From: Rostratula benghalensis
Lineage: Eukaryota; Chordata; Aves; Charadriiformes; Rostratulidae
Assembly (NCBI GenBank): GCA_013399305.1
Contig: VXAI01000089.1
Location: forward strand, 1,381,009-1,445,008
Length of the DNA: 64,000 nt
Reading direction: 5' to 3'
Both the position numbers and the translations under genes were made by a program. Each line of letters starts with the position of its first letter. The first letter of the stretch is position 1. Positions 25,617 to 37,300 of the stretch are shown here, one piece after another. The notes below the pieces were generated by a model. It worked only from the letters and a program-made list of their open reading frames with translations. It was not told the origin of the DNA and did not search any database.

Positions 25617-26050
25617 TCTCATGGTTTAACCCCAGCCAGCAACTGGGACCACACAGCTGTTTGCTCACTCTCTTCCTCCTCGAGGAGGCTAAGAAGAAGA
25701 TGAAGAAAAGGATGGTGGGGAAAAAAAAAAAAAAAAAAAAAAGCAAAGCAACTTGTGGGTTGAGATAAAGGCAGTTTAATAAAACAATGATGGGCAAGGA
25801 ATAATATGGTAGAGAATATGCAAGAAACAAATCACTCTCACCACCCAAAAATATATACCAAGCATGACATCCATGGTATGGAATATAATATTGGCCATTA
25901 TATTGTTCTGCCTAGGCTCCTTCTCAGCTTCTATGGGCAAAAGCATCACTTAGCAACAACTAAAACAATGTTCATTATTGACATTTCTCTGAATTCCTTT
26001 AAACATTTCTATAGTCTTTTGCTTCTAGTGTAACCCTGGTCTTACCTTAC
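25617..26050 (-). mobile_element. Solo LTR of an avian ERV (ERVL-like), minus strand
   Basis: On the plus strand the element begins TCTCATGGTTTAACCCCAGCC, the reverse of the '...GGTTAAACCATGACA' 3' end of a common avian ERV LTR. It continues with CACACAGCTGTTTGCTCACTC, an A22 run (25721-25742), then CTTGTGGGTTGAGATAAAGG and CAGTTTAATAAAAC. The reversed TATA box is ATATATACC at 25851-25859, followed by AGCATGACATCCATGGTATGGAATA and CACTTAGCAACAACTAAAAC. Order and orientation match one LTR read backwards. No gag, pol or env sequence and no second LTR are nearby, so it is a solo LTR left by recombination. The end at about 26050 is approximate because the terminal part is decayed. The subfamily name is not certain to me. 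Confidence 0.8.
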
Positions 26051-27129
26051 CTCTAGACTTTTGTAAGCAAAGTCTAGATGGAATTGTTTTCACAGCCATT
26101 GCTGTTTTCCATTGAAAGAACAATGAAATTGTTCTTTATCCATTAATAATAAAACTGAGAGTATATCTTGCAACATGGTGACGCTGTGAAGTCTCCATGT
26201 CTTTTTTGTTTTTTGGGTTTTTTTTCATTCTGGATTTCTGGTATCTAAATACTGCTGAAACAGTAGAATAAACAAATTGAGAGAGAAAGGAATAAAAAAA
26301 AAACTGAGGAAAAAAACAGCTGACATGTAATTTCTTCTTGGTAATAATATTGTTTGTGAGTTTAAATGCCAAAGTTTTTAATGTTTAAGGTTTTTTTCTC
26401 ATTTACAACAGAGGAGAGACTGGTGCTTCAAATGAATTAAGGGGAAGAAGAAAGTGGTGGATTTATAACAAATGTAGATACGTGGTTCCTTAATGAACAC
26501 AACTGTTTTCAGCTTTTTCACACTGCTGTCACAGCACTTCTCATTTTCCACCTGAAGACCTTCAAGCTCTGATACAGATTTATGGATTTACATGTCTGTC
26601 TACCTCTGTGCCTGAATGCCTCTTATAAAGATTTGCAGACTCAGTTGACTTTGTTGGCAGAGGCTGATGGGCATTCTTAGGGATGAAGTCAGGTTGTCAC
26701 TGTCATATTTCCCCCCATTTGTGAATTTTTTCTCTCTCTGAAGAGACAGACTACATACTTATCATACTGCAGCTATAGGGTTGCTCTAATGAAATTTCAT
26801 CACCTGTCACTTGTGCCAGAGAGTATGAGGGACATAGAGGCCATATGGAGTCTGGGGCATTGTAACCAAAGTCTGAGTGGATCAACAGAGAGAAGAAGGA
26901 TCAGTGCTGGACAGATATGAAAGGTACTTTTCAGTGGGGGGTTTCAGCTAGCAACTGTGGCCTAAAAAGCTGGCTCCTGATGCTCCTTGTCCTACTCTCA
27001 AGGGCTCTTTTTTGAAGCACTTTTCATCGGCAGCACTTCCTGAGCCAAAATCACAGTCACTTAAGAATAGCAGTAAGACAAGAAGATCAAGCTACCATTT
27101 TGCTGATATCCCATGCTGTGGCTTGTGTT
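26051..27129. other. Gene-less AT-rich spacer
   Basis: There is no recognisable gene or transposon. Several T-rich and A-rich short runs occur at 26200-26320. The flanking elements (an LTR and a CR1) make this an ordinary repeat-rich intergenic segment. Confidence 0.5.
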
Positions 27130-27590
27130 TTCAGTCCACCTCACTGTCCACTTATCTAACCCACACTTCATCCATGTATTAATGGGTATGCTTACAGGAA
27201 ACAGCGCTGAAAGTCTTGCCAAAGTCAAGATAAACAAGAATCACTGTTCCCCCCTCATTCATCAAGCCAGTCATCTCATCCTAGAAGACAATCTTTAGGC
27301 ATCGTTTACCCTTTGTAAATCCATAAATTGAGAGTGACTACCCTCAGTCATCTTCTTGTCTTTAATATCTTTGGGAAAAGCTTCCAAGATTGTTCATCGA
27401 TATATGTAAGACTGACCAGCCTGTTTTTCACTCTTGTCCCTCTTGAAGAAAGAGGTGACATTTAATTTCTTGCAACCTTCAAGAACCTCCCCCACTTACC
27501 AAGAACTTTTGAAACTAATTGCAAGTGGTGTCATGGTTACATCAGCTAGCTCCCTTAGCACTCTCGGATGTGCCCCATCAGGATATTAGA
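27130..27590 (-). mobile_element. Old CR1 LINE internal fragment, minus strand
   Basis: The text CTCACTGTCCACTTATCTAA, then GAAAGTCTTGCCAAAGTCAAG, GTAAATCCAT, GACTGACCAGCCTG, the CTTGAAGAAAGAGGTGACATT segment and finally CTCCCTTAGCACTCTCGGATG follows the order of the CR1 reverse-transcriptase region read in reverse complement. Similarity is clear but imperfect, with frame breaks throughout, so this is an older copy than the one at 15.6-17.1 kb. Neither a 3' tail nor a 5' end is present. Boundaries are approximate. Confidence 0.75.
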
Positions 27591-29089
27591 TACATGTATT
27601 AGGATATCAGAGTATACATAGTAGATTTGTATTTTGGTAGGGGTTTGGTGGTTTGTTGGTTTGTTTGGTTGGGTTTTTTAATATATATAATTTTTAAGTT
27701 AGAATGTGTTTGCAGAAGGTACTGTAACACTTGACTAAATGAAAACAGAACTGCTTTAATAACACTGACCTTTCAATATTCTGAGTCACCATAACTCTTG
27801 TGTCAGCCTCAAATACATCCTTTCCAAGTAACTTCCTTGGAACTATGGTGTCAGATGAGGAAAGAGAAATAGGCCAAAAGCTATTGGAAAAATTCTGCTA
27901 TTGTGTAAACAGAGGTGCTTGGATAAATGAGGTGTGTGGGTACCACAGGAGAAAAAAAAAAAAAAAAAAGAGAAAAGAAAAAGGAACCCTGCAGGGTTGT
28001 AAAGGGAAGATGTAATTTTCTAATTCTTCTCAGGAATTTTCTTTTCATAATCACTCTCCCGGATAGCAGAGTCTCCCAGGTCTTGATGAATTTACTGCTA
28101 TCATATTCAATGCTGCAACTTCCAGGGGGTGTCCAGGGAGGTGGGAGCTGGGATTTCAAAGAAGCTCGTAGCCACACGTTCCAGCTGGGCTGCAGCCAGG
28201 GTTTCAAAATTGAACAGAGCACAAAAAAGAAAAATTCTTCACATTAAGGAAATGTGGTCCCCTCTTTGGGGGCTTTAACAGAAGTTGAGTTCTTTTGACA
28301 CAAATCCAGTATGCAGTTGCAAAGTACCCCATGAAATCAGCTGTGTGCTTAACCTCTTCGGTTTCCTCAGAGGAGAGGGGGAAATGCTTTAAGTGATGCC
28401 CTTCTGTATGCAGTTATTGACTCTACATTTCTGAGGAGAAATACAAAAGTTTGTTTCTCACTATGGCAAAGAAGTAGATAAAGTTTCAGGTGACGAATAG
28501 ATTTAAATAAGTCATATATTTCCCAAATTTGAATTTGTAGCTACTGACTTCTATCGTGTCTCACCCATATCATTCTATATTAATAACATTCTTAACTAGC
28601 TGCACTTTGGGTGTTTCTGTCAAATTAACCTGGTCCCACCAGGTCAAAAACCATATGTCCAAATGCTGTTGTTATTATGATTTTCCTAAACTAGCTACAG
28701 TTTATGAGTTTTAAACTGTTATCAGCACATAATTATGATTAAAATAGCCTAGCAGTAGAGGGACGATGGAAACAAAGATCCACCCAGCAGGGAGCAGTTT
28801 GATTGCTTCCTAAAATAAAGACTGAAAGAAAAAATAAGAGAAATTCCTTAGTTTTTCTCAGACAGAAGATTTCCAAATCACTATTCCAGAATCCACTGGG
28901 TCAGTAACAGTGCACAGTCAGTTGTAATAGCAGTTTCTCAGGAGCCACACTAATAAAAGCACATACTAGATTACTTTATCAGACCTATTCAGATTTTTCC
29001 GAGTTTGTTAAGCACTCTGACATCCTTCAGTGGAAAAATCCATGCAATTTTTATTTCATGAAAGTGGAAACTGACTCAAAGGGCTGATC
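27591..29089. other. Gene-less stretch with purine-rich run
   Basis: There is no recognisable gene. A T/G-rich patch (GGTTTGGTGGTTTGTTGG type) lies at 27640-27680. A run of pure purines, 27947-27986, lies further on. A short ORF over the purine run encodes only lysine/arginine-rich low complexity. Confidence 0.5.
27947..27986 (+). repeat. Homopurine run, 40 bases
   Basis: AGGAG, then A18, then GAGAAAAGAAAAAGGAA with no pyrimidine for 40 bases. Such tracts are prone to replication slippage and can adopt triplex structure. It is not tied to a recognisable element. Confidence 0.8.
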
Positions 29090-29560
29090 CAAAGGATTGT
29101 TATGAGTCTGAAATATACTTAGAGCCTAAGTAGCATAAGACAGCTTGGAAAAGGATGAATGTAGGGGAGAAGTGGTAGACACCTATAAAATTATGAATGA
29201 TGCAATGTAGCTTAAAGGGTAGTTTCTTCTCTATAACACAGTAGAAGACCTGTGAGATACACATTGATTTCAGGCAACCCACAAAGTGTATAGGGCAGCA
29301 ATTTTAAAATAAAGACCAAAACAGAAAAAGAAGTGTGCTTGCAACTATCTCCTGTAAGGCAGGAAATGTGGAATGCATTGCCATGCAATGTAGTGTGGAC
29401 CAAAAAGATTAATCAAAAAACATTTTTACAAATGCACAGAAACTAGTTCCAAGGGTGGTCCAGAGATTCCAAGATTTTGTAAACCACCAGACTACTAACT
29501 GGATGATTACTAGATACAGCAGGGAAAGGACAAAGTGCTGTGGTCACAAAAAAATATAGA
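29090..29560 (+). mobile_element. Ancient CR1-type LINE 3' region, plus strand
   Basis: Segments ACACCTATAAAATTATGAATG (near 29180), AAGAAGTGTGCTTGCAACTA (near 29328), GGAATGCATTGCCATGCAATG (near 29370) and GTGGACCAAAAAGATTAATC occur in the same order as the 3' part of old amniote CR1 copies ('aaaatcatgaatgg', 'aagtacttcttcac', 'ggaactcattgcc', 'ggaggccaaaag'). All frames are broken. The copy is far more diverged than the bird-type CR1 tails elsewhere in the window. Boundaries are approximate. Confidence 0.55.
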
Positions 29561-29981
29561 TATATTATTTTCTTATATTAGCTTTCCTGTGAGAGAGGGG
29601 CCTTCAGGCCAATTAAGCTGAGCAAGTCTGGGAAAGGAGCAGCCTCCATGCAGTAGGAAGCACTGGCAGCAGTAAGCTGTTTTTTTATAATTCACATTTC
29701 CTCAGCATGACTGTCCCCAGACGTACAGGTGTAGCAATCCTATCAGCACTACTACTATCCTCTCATTCAGTACTATGTTTATGTCCACTTTGCATCACAA
29801 AGAAAAGGTCTATACGAGGCTGTGGAGCAAGAAAGAATTTGGACCAGTGCAACTATTGCTTCCTCTAGGGTCTGACATGGACGTCAACCTACGTGCACAA
29901 ATAACTGGCACAGAGAGAAAAACCCTGCTGTCTAAGAACTACCAGGTTCTTAGAATCGGAATCTTGGAATTATTCTCAGGG

Positions 29982-30060
29982 GGCTGATTTAAATCCTACT
30001 AAAGTCAATAGCAAAATTTCCTTTCACTTTTAAGGGGGCTTGTGATGACTTCAGGATCGA
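29982..30060. repeat. Degenerate GAAGTCAATG-type palindromic repeat
   Basis: The left arm AAATCCTACTAAAGTCAATAG and the right arm (reverse complement CCCCCTTAAAAGTGAAAGG) keep the layout of the palindromic family also seen at 13518, 31414 and 56092. A further GATGACTTCAGGATC follows. The copy is strongly eroded. Confidence 0.4.
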
Positions 30061-31031
30061 GAGGAAATCCCAGGAGATGTCTTCCGCAGACAGGCGGACA
30101 GCGGAGCATGAGATGATTAGTATGAGTGTTTTAGTTTCCTTGTTAGGCAATGGTTTAATAAAGGCAGTTTTCACAAACGATGTTTCACAATAACCAGAGG
30201 ATGTTACACGAATGGTTACATATCCAAAACAGCTCCGCAGGCATAAGCAGACCAAACTGTTTTGCCAAGTGAATGGAGTTACAAACCAAAACAAACAGAC
30301 CTTGGCTTCAAGGACCAGTAACAGTCTTGCCATTCATTCACGCTTTTTCATAATAAAATAACACCAGAAAACCCCAGCAAATGCATGTGAAGCCACTTGC
30401 TAGCTTCATCAGCAAATATGCTTCCAGAATGTGCTTGCAGGGCAGGGCTTTCCCTGTGGTACAGTGCAGCATGAGTGTGTTTAACCAAACAGCTTCCCAC
30501 TCATGTCTATCCATCTGGGTCACATCATGGTTTGTCATCATACAAGGTGCATGATGATGCAAGGTTGTTGTCCCTCATTTGGAGCCCACAAACTCCAGGT
30601 ATCAAGAGGTATCTGGTGTGTCTTATGCTCTCCAGGGGTAGCATGTGAAATCACCCACATAAGTCTGAAAGGGGAGCTGTAAGGAGAGGTGTACAGGAGG
30701 AATGCAGAGATGCAAGTGACTTGAGGGTCTGGCTGTGGACATGCAGCACTTCCTTCCCAAGACCAAACACACAGAAGCACTGATCCTCATTTGCTGGGTT
30801 TAAAAATAAAAGAGCCAAAGCAAGGTTTGCGAGTCAGGACTGCAGACCTTTGCTTCTTAGAGGAGCTTCTTAGACCTTTGGAGGAGTACAAACCTCAAGC
30901 AGCTACTGCCTCAACTGTTCATCCTCAAAAAAAACCCAATGCAAAATAAACTTTTTTCTCTCCCAGACAGAGGATGTATTTGGTTTTGTGTTTTTCTGAA
31001 GCCCAAGGCTCATGAAATTCTCCAGTAAATT

Positions 31032-31047
31032 TGCTGCCTGGGCAGCA
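31032..31047. repeat. Short perfect hairpin at gap edge
   Basis: TGCTGCC (31032-31038), a two-base loop TG, then GGCAGCA (31041-31047). The last base of the stem is the last known base before the N run, so sequencing or assembly may have stopped at this structure. Confidence 0.7.
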
Positions 31048-31172
31048 NNNNNNNNNNNNNNNNNNNNNNNNNNNNNNNNNNNNNNNNNNNNNNNNNNNNN
31101 NNNNNNNNNNNNNNNNNNNNNNNNNNNNNNNNNNNNNNNNNNNNNNNNNNNNNNNNNNNNNNNNNNNNNNNN
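31048..31172. other. Assembly gap, 125 N
   Basis: Unresolved bases. The length of 125 is not the usual fixed filler of 100, so it may be an estimate of real missing sequence. ORFs reported across it are artefacts of translating N. Confidence 0.99.
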
Positions 31173-31413
31173 CCAATCTATTTTGCTTTTGTGAAGTATG
31201 CCTTGGGGAAAGCTCAAGCCATTTGGCTGCATAAGATACCCACAGTCAATCTGAACAGTGCTGCAACTGTGATGGGGGAAGAGGCATCTATTTACAGTGC
31301 TGGGGATGTTAAACTCAGAAATAGGCTTTTTATTTTTATTTTTAACCTGGAATGGATCTATGTATAGCTGCAGACATTTTCCCATTTAGACTGCGGGTCT
31401 TTCCAGTAATTAT

Positions 31414-31470
31414 GGCCCAAACCCAGCTCCCACTGACATCATTGATTTCAAGGGGAGCTAGACCAGGCCT
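31414..31470. repeat. GAAGTCAATG-type palindromic repeat
   Basis: GGCCCAAACCCAGCTCCC..TGACATCATTG faces its inverted partner GATTTCAAGGGGAGCTAGACCAGGCC. Both arms keep AGCTCCC and GGCC ends. This is one of the two clearest copies of the family in the window and shows the near-symmetric structure well. Confidence 0.6.
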
Positions 31471-31793
31471 TGCCCTGAGCAACAAAGCCAAGGCAGGATA
31501 AAGTCTTCTGCTTTCCCACCCAAGGGAAAACACTGTGAACTTACCAGCACTTAGGTATCACTCTGAGCTATTCTTTCTCTTTCTATCTGCCTCTTTCATA
31601 TAAATTTACAAATGTCTACTCCCCTTCAAATTCTCTCACAATGTCCAAGAATTAATCTTTCCTACAAAAACCTTCCACTTGTCCTTACAGACACTTACCC
31701 TTTCTGTAAACCCCTTGATGCAGTGCTAAAATCAGGCAGGAGGTGGTCTGCCCTACTGTGGCCTTTCCTCTGAAAAGTTTCCAAGGCCAAGCC

Positions 31794-31823
31794 AAAAAAA
31801 AAAAAAAAAGAAAAAAAAAAAAA
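31794..31823 (+). repeat. Interrupted poly(A) tract
   Basis: A16, a single G, then A13. No recognisable retroelement body ends here, so it is a simple repeat. Confidence 0.85.
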
Positions 31824-34261
31824 GACCAACTTCTTACTGTCACACTTTCTACTGTTTACATTTTTCACCAGTGTTCGCATACAATGAAAATAGCTATGGG
31901 CAGCTGGTGCTATAGCTGTTTTCTTTGCTGTTAACCTCAGGTAAGTTTTCCTAACCGCCTCAGCAGGGAATAGGAATCTGCAGCAGGACAAGGGAAGGGA
32001 GGCAGATGTGCTGGGTAAGAGAAAGTCGTTCACCTTCCTCTCACCAGCTAACAACCCAACCAAATTAGCCCTGACACATAGCACTAATTACCCTGGGCAT
32101 GGTGCCATGCTTACACGGCTATTCAGACTCCAGAAGCCAAATTGTATCACTGCATAGTGCTCTATGAGCAAAGAACTCACCCAGCCCGGGCACTGAGACC
32201 TCTAACATGGTGCAGCAATAAAGGCAACCATTGGCTTGGGAGGCAAAGGAGTAAGTAGGAAGGTTGAAATGTAGGGATGACAACTCAGTGGAGCTGAAGG
32301 TTTGGGGATATAAGGGAAGAATGGAAGGGGGGAAGGACAGTAGAAAGACTAGAAGACATATGAGAGTTGAGACCAATCTGCTGGGTCTTGGAGGAGTTGT
32401 GTTTCCTGCCCTTCCACCCTCTAGTTCCTGTCTTTTTCCATTGCCGCTGTCCTTCATATGTATCAAACCTCCCAGATCTTTGCTGCACAAAAACGGAGGC
32501 TGAGGTGAGAGGATAGCTCTCCCTCCAGATGAAGACCAGGCTGATGACCTGGCAGAGCTCTGAGCTTTCCAGCCAACTGCTGCCCCCAAACTCTAAGCTG
32601 TACTTTGCAGAGATAGCAGTTAACCTCACAGAAAAGTAAATGCATTGGTCCACCTTGCTAAAGCAAGTTAGAGACATATCCTGCTGTCCTTAAGACCTTG
32701 AAGCTCTGAAGCTAAGACTTGCTGAGAAGAGGCTTTATATAAGGAAAATCCATGCCCAGAATTCTTGTAAAATTCTTTATAGCAGTGATATAAGCCTGGG
32801 AAATCTCCAGAACATAATTAGAAGCCCATTCCTGCCTTTTCACATTTGACAGCCTCAGAAGCGGAACCTTCTGCTGATCATGAGATAGGCAGTGGTCAAC
32901 AGATCTGCTTTCTTCCACTTAACCTTTAGCAAATGATAATCAAAATATGAGAAAAATAGCATTAATCTTACTTTATTTTTTTCTCCTTTTTCTGGCTGAG
33001 AAAAGCATATTCTTCAGAGAGACAACCACAACATTCTGAAAGCAAGATGAGAAAAAATTACTTTGTACCGTTTCTGTGAGGAAACAGACGTCTGTCCAGG
33101 TGCCTGTTCTGGGAAACAGCACAAATCTATGCTGTTACATTTTTTGGCCAAAGGAGCTTTCTGGTGGAAATCTTTTTACCCCAAACATATTTAATAATAC
33201 AAGTACCTATCCAATTTATGTCAGTGTTCAGAGACCCTAACTGAATCCAAAGTCCTCTGAAGCTGTACACAAATAGAAAGGAAGAAACCACAACTTTTCC
33301 ACAAAAATAATCTTTTTTAAAGTGAATAGCAACAGAAGTAAGAGAAACAGGGAGAGAAACAGAGACTTATACAGTGGCGCAATGAGGAAGAAAAATATTT
33401 TCAGGTGTAGATTGGTGGTATTTCCATGATAGTGGAAACCACGACAATACATTCCCCACGAGGTTCTGACTTGCCTGTGTCCTTTAGGATTATGGATGCA
33501 CCTTGCAAATACATTTTAGTTTTTACTTTCCCTGTAAGCGAGCAACAGGGGAAGAATTTAAGATGCTAAGTATTTTGAGTCATATTATGGCCAGAACAAA
33601 GAGAAAAAATGAACATGAAATTTCAATACCACCTCCTCTAGCATGAACTGAATTTATGCTTCATGTACACACCAGCAAGCAGAAGATAGATAGAAAATAG
33701 ATGTAGATAGTAATTCTGAGAGCAGCAAAGCCTCACAGACTTCTAGCCAAATTCCCTCTCATAAACCCTGAATGAGGCCAAGGGAAAGGTGATAAAGAAT
33801 CATATGATTTCAAGATGAGAAAAAAGTTAACTAGTGTTTCCACTTGACAGTGCAATACTGCTTCCTCTAGTGCATCCTCTTGGCTGGATTCATTGGCTGA
33901 ATCACAGAAAATGCTATAATAATATGCATCAAGTAATAATGGGTTGAATCACTTCACAGTGCAGTTCAGTTGGCAGTGTTGGTGTCAGTGTGTCTCTCCT
34001 TCAGCCTCATACGCTAAGAAATAAACCCTTTTGCTAGTCATAGAGGAATCACTTTATTCTTGCAGGCTGTGGAAGAAGGGAAAAGAAGGTAAGGCTAAAA
34101 CACAGGACCAAATGACATGAAGAACTGGAGAAGCCCTAGGGGATGCTGTCATTATGACATGGCTAAATTACTGTCCAAAATTTCACAAATCACACAGCCA
34201 ACTCCCCCAGTTTGTTTTCTTCTCTTACTGGGAACCTATGTGGATTTTTGGTAGATGCCTA

Positions 34262-34266
34262 GTGTA

Positions 34267-34315
<49 letters not shown>

Positions 34316-34317
34316 GT
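34262..34317 (+). repeat. (GTGTAT)n hexanucleotide microsatellite
   Basis: Nine perfect tandem copies of GTGTAT (34262-34315) plus a partial unit. The apparent VYVYVY (plus) and TYTYTY (minus) peptides over it are trivial translations of the repeat. The perfect copies suggest a recent expansion and likely length polymorphism. Confidence 0.95.
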
Positions 34318-37300
34318 TTTGCTATGTATGGTACTCATCATCTTGGAAACCAGGTGGGAGAGTTTTAGAGACATCCCTGTGTGGGATTGACTGAAGCTCA
34401 GAGTATTTAGTAAGTTTTGATGCTGCACAGGAGTGAGATTGCTACCAATCTCCCCTAACCCACTGATACAAAATGTTTTCCAAAGAAGGCAGCACAAATC
34501 ACTGGAAGTGCATCATAGGAAATTCCACTGCCAGCGGGGTGCGCAGGGAAGCTTGTTACAGGCCAAACCAACAACAAAACATGTCCCAAATGAGGAAATT
34601 TCACAAAAATGAGACTTTTCTTCTCATTTGAAGTGATTGGTTGTAATGTTGTAATTTTAGCTTAAGTTAAAATAACAGAGTTTAAATATTTCATAATGAA
34701 AAATAAACATTTAAAAAAAAAGACCTTGACATACTCCCATTGTTCCCACAGATTCTCTTCCTCACAGATCCTTAAAAATGCATTTTTCAGAACTGACACC
34801 TTTGCAAAGTGTTTTGCTGCTTACAAAGTGATATCTTCCAAGAGAGAAAATATGTTACTGAGAATCACCTCACTTGCTCTGTATAAACCATGAACAACTC
34901 CCAAGCTTTCTCATACACTTGCAGTAGCAGAACTGAAAATAGAGATCTAAAGAGACTACACCCTATAGTGACAGTCATCACACCAGACACAGAGATGCTG
35001 CAGAAGCCGTTTATTTCTAAACCAATAATAGTCATGTACATAGACAAACGTCTTTGTTATTTATAGGGTTGTCCACCTTGAGTAAATCTATTAGTCAGCC
35101 AGGGTTAAGTGGGTTATAATATTCCATGCATTCTTGTTGTGCTTTAGATTTTTACCTGTTTAATAGAGATACAAAGATTACATCCATCCACAGCTAGCTG
35201 TGAGTATAGACTCATGCACTTATTTGTTGCTTCATTGTGAACAGACAACTTGCAGAGCAAAGGCCAGGTTGTGTTTGCAATTATGCCATAATATACCTGG
35301 ATTATTGCCACTGCCTACGTGCGTTACATTGACCCATATTAAGGGAAGAGGCGAAGGCCAAGGGCTATTTTAGGAGAGGCTTATTCTTCGTTGGCTTTTA
35401 GAGACTGTTGTAGTCAGGGAGAAGTGGGAGAAGTAAACAAACATATATACACTCACCATTGCTTCTCAAATTCAGACACTGTCTGTGGAATCCCAAACAT
35501 CTGGAGCTCATTGCTGCACTGGCCTCATTGAAATAATTATTTAATTAGCCTCCTTTTCACTTTCTCTTTCACTCCTCCCCTCTGTTTTCCTTACCACCCA
35601 ATTCCCAGATGCAAAACTCAGTGTGGAAAACCCTAATAGAACTGTGCTTCCTCCATGGGAAGTTGGTTTGTAAGGAAAAGATTTCTATTCAGCCTTAAGC
35701 AAACATCCTCAATTCTTATAGTATCTCATCATTGAAAATCTTACCCTCCCTACAGCAACTAAAAATATAATTTTGGTTTTGTATTTTCCATTAAACACTC
35801 ACAAATTTTGAAGCTTGTGAATCCTTATAGCAGCTACTATTTATAGGAACTTCCAAAGTTAAAGCTATGGTAAACTAAGATTCCCTCCTGACTGGGAACT
35901 GAGAGTGCAGATCTGAACCTCTTACCAGCAGCTCATTAAGGAGTAGAACATCTTCCCAGAGTGAAAGATGGTGGCTGTTCCCCAAAAAGCTGAAACATGA
36001 ATAATTCTGCCCAGAAGTGAAAGCTGGAACAGTCAGAAATGCCATGTTAGCACTACCAAAGCTTCAAACAACACATGTTTCAAAAAGATCAAGTGGAGCA
36101 TTACATTTTTTCTCACTTTGGCTATCCTATGAACAAAATGAAGGGAATGCAGATAAATACTTTTTTGTTGTGCTATATTGAGATATGTGCAATGGCAGAG
36201 AGCCTGTCTGGAGCAGCTGGCCAAAGCTAAGCAAGACTTCAACAGGCAAAACAGAGACCTGGTGAAATGCATATGGTTTCATATAACTCTACAAAGCCAA
36301 GTCCCAATCTACAGTGCTTTCCTAGTCATCTTTTCTATCCCTCAACTTGGCTGAAGTAGCTACCTGTACTTTTGGGATTGCCTGTTTGCTAGGATCCCCA
36401 GATGCTACACAAAACAGTCTAAGAGCTCAGGATAAAAGGACCAGTGGGACAGGCCAAATGTGAGCATCTCTGTGCACATCCATGTCCCATCCCTACTGTC
36501 TTCTGCTACTCACAGTTTCCTCTGCAATTTGTAAAGATGAAATGCCTGAAACAGAAAAATATGCATGATCTTGCAATTACCTAGATCATCCTCTAGACAC
36601 ACGGTGTTTTGCAAATTTAGCACACAGAGTAAAATGCAAATGGGTTTTGGGTTTGCAATGCACATTTCCTGAGTTCATAGCAGAAGCAGCAGAAAATCAC
36701 TTTTTTTCTGAATTCTGTCTCTGTGAAATTCCTATTCACACCAGCAGCAGAAAGATTGGTTCTGGAGCTTAGAAATTTTTGTGGGTACCACTCATCTTCG
36801 TGTTGCAATGCCAAGGACTTTAGAGGTTCTATTTATGAATTAAGCTCCCTCAACACAGGCAACTGGTCTACACCCAACTCCTCAATGAAGGAGCAGCTTG
36901 ATAGCACCCATCACACAATGCCTCCCCTGGAGGGATACAGTCCCAGTGAATCTTCCTACAGACTCAACCCTGTACTGTATGCCTACCCCTCACTCTGCAG
37001 AGAAGTACAAACTGGTTATCAAACCAGAGAGGTTTTCAAACATCAGACTTCAGAGCTGCCATCAAGACTTGATTCTTGGCTGCAAGAAAGGGTATTAACA
37101 ATAACAGTTGTTATTGTCACATAATGAAATACAGCCTTCAGAAGAGACTACAACTGAATACCCTAAGGAAAGTCTGTTTATACTGAGAAACTAAAACTCA
37201 GCCCTTGAGGAGAAAAATTGCAATGCAAACAAGTACAGAAATGTCATCCAGCCACCGCAATTCGGCTTATAAGAGAGCAGATAAAAAAGTGTCCGGAAAC

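Larger units (their letters stand above)
29561..31047. other. Gene-less stretch before the assembly gap
   Basis: There is no recognisable gene. It contains a degenerate palindromic repeat (29982-30060), then a motif-dense, repeat-poor block at 30060-30330 that resembles conserved non-coding DNA, and then unremarkable unique sequence up to the gap. Confidence 0.45.

Noticed and set aside
30903..31385. ORFs of 60-160 codons spanning the N gap
   Set aside because: Translation through N creates them; they have no evidential value.
36723..37124. 133-codon plus ORF with a fairly protein-like composition
   Set aside because: The first ATG has no supporting context, no domain is visible, and its 3' end runs into a block that looks like non-coding conserved DNA.
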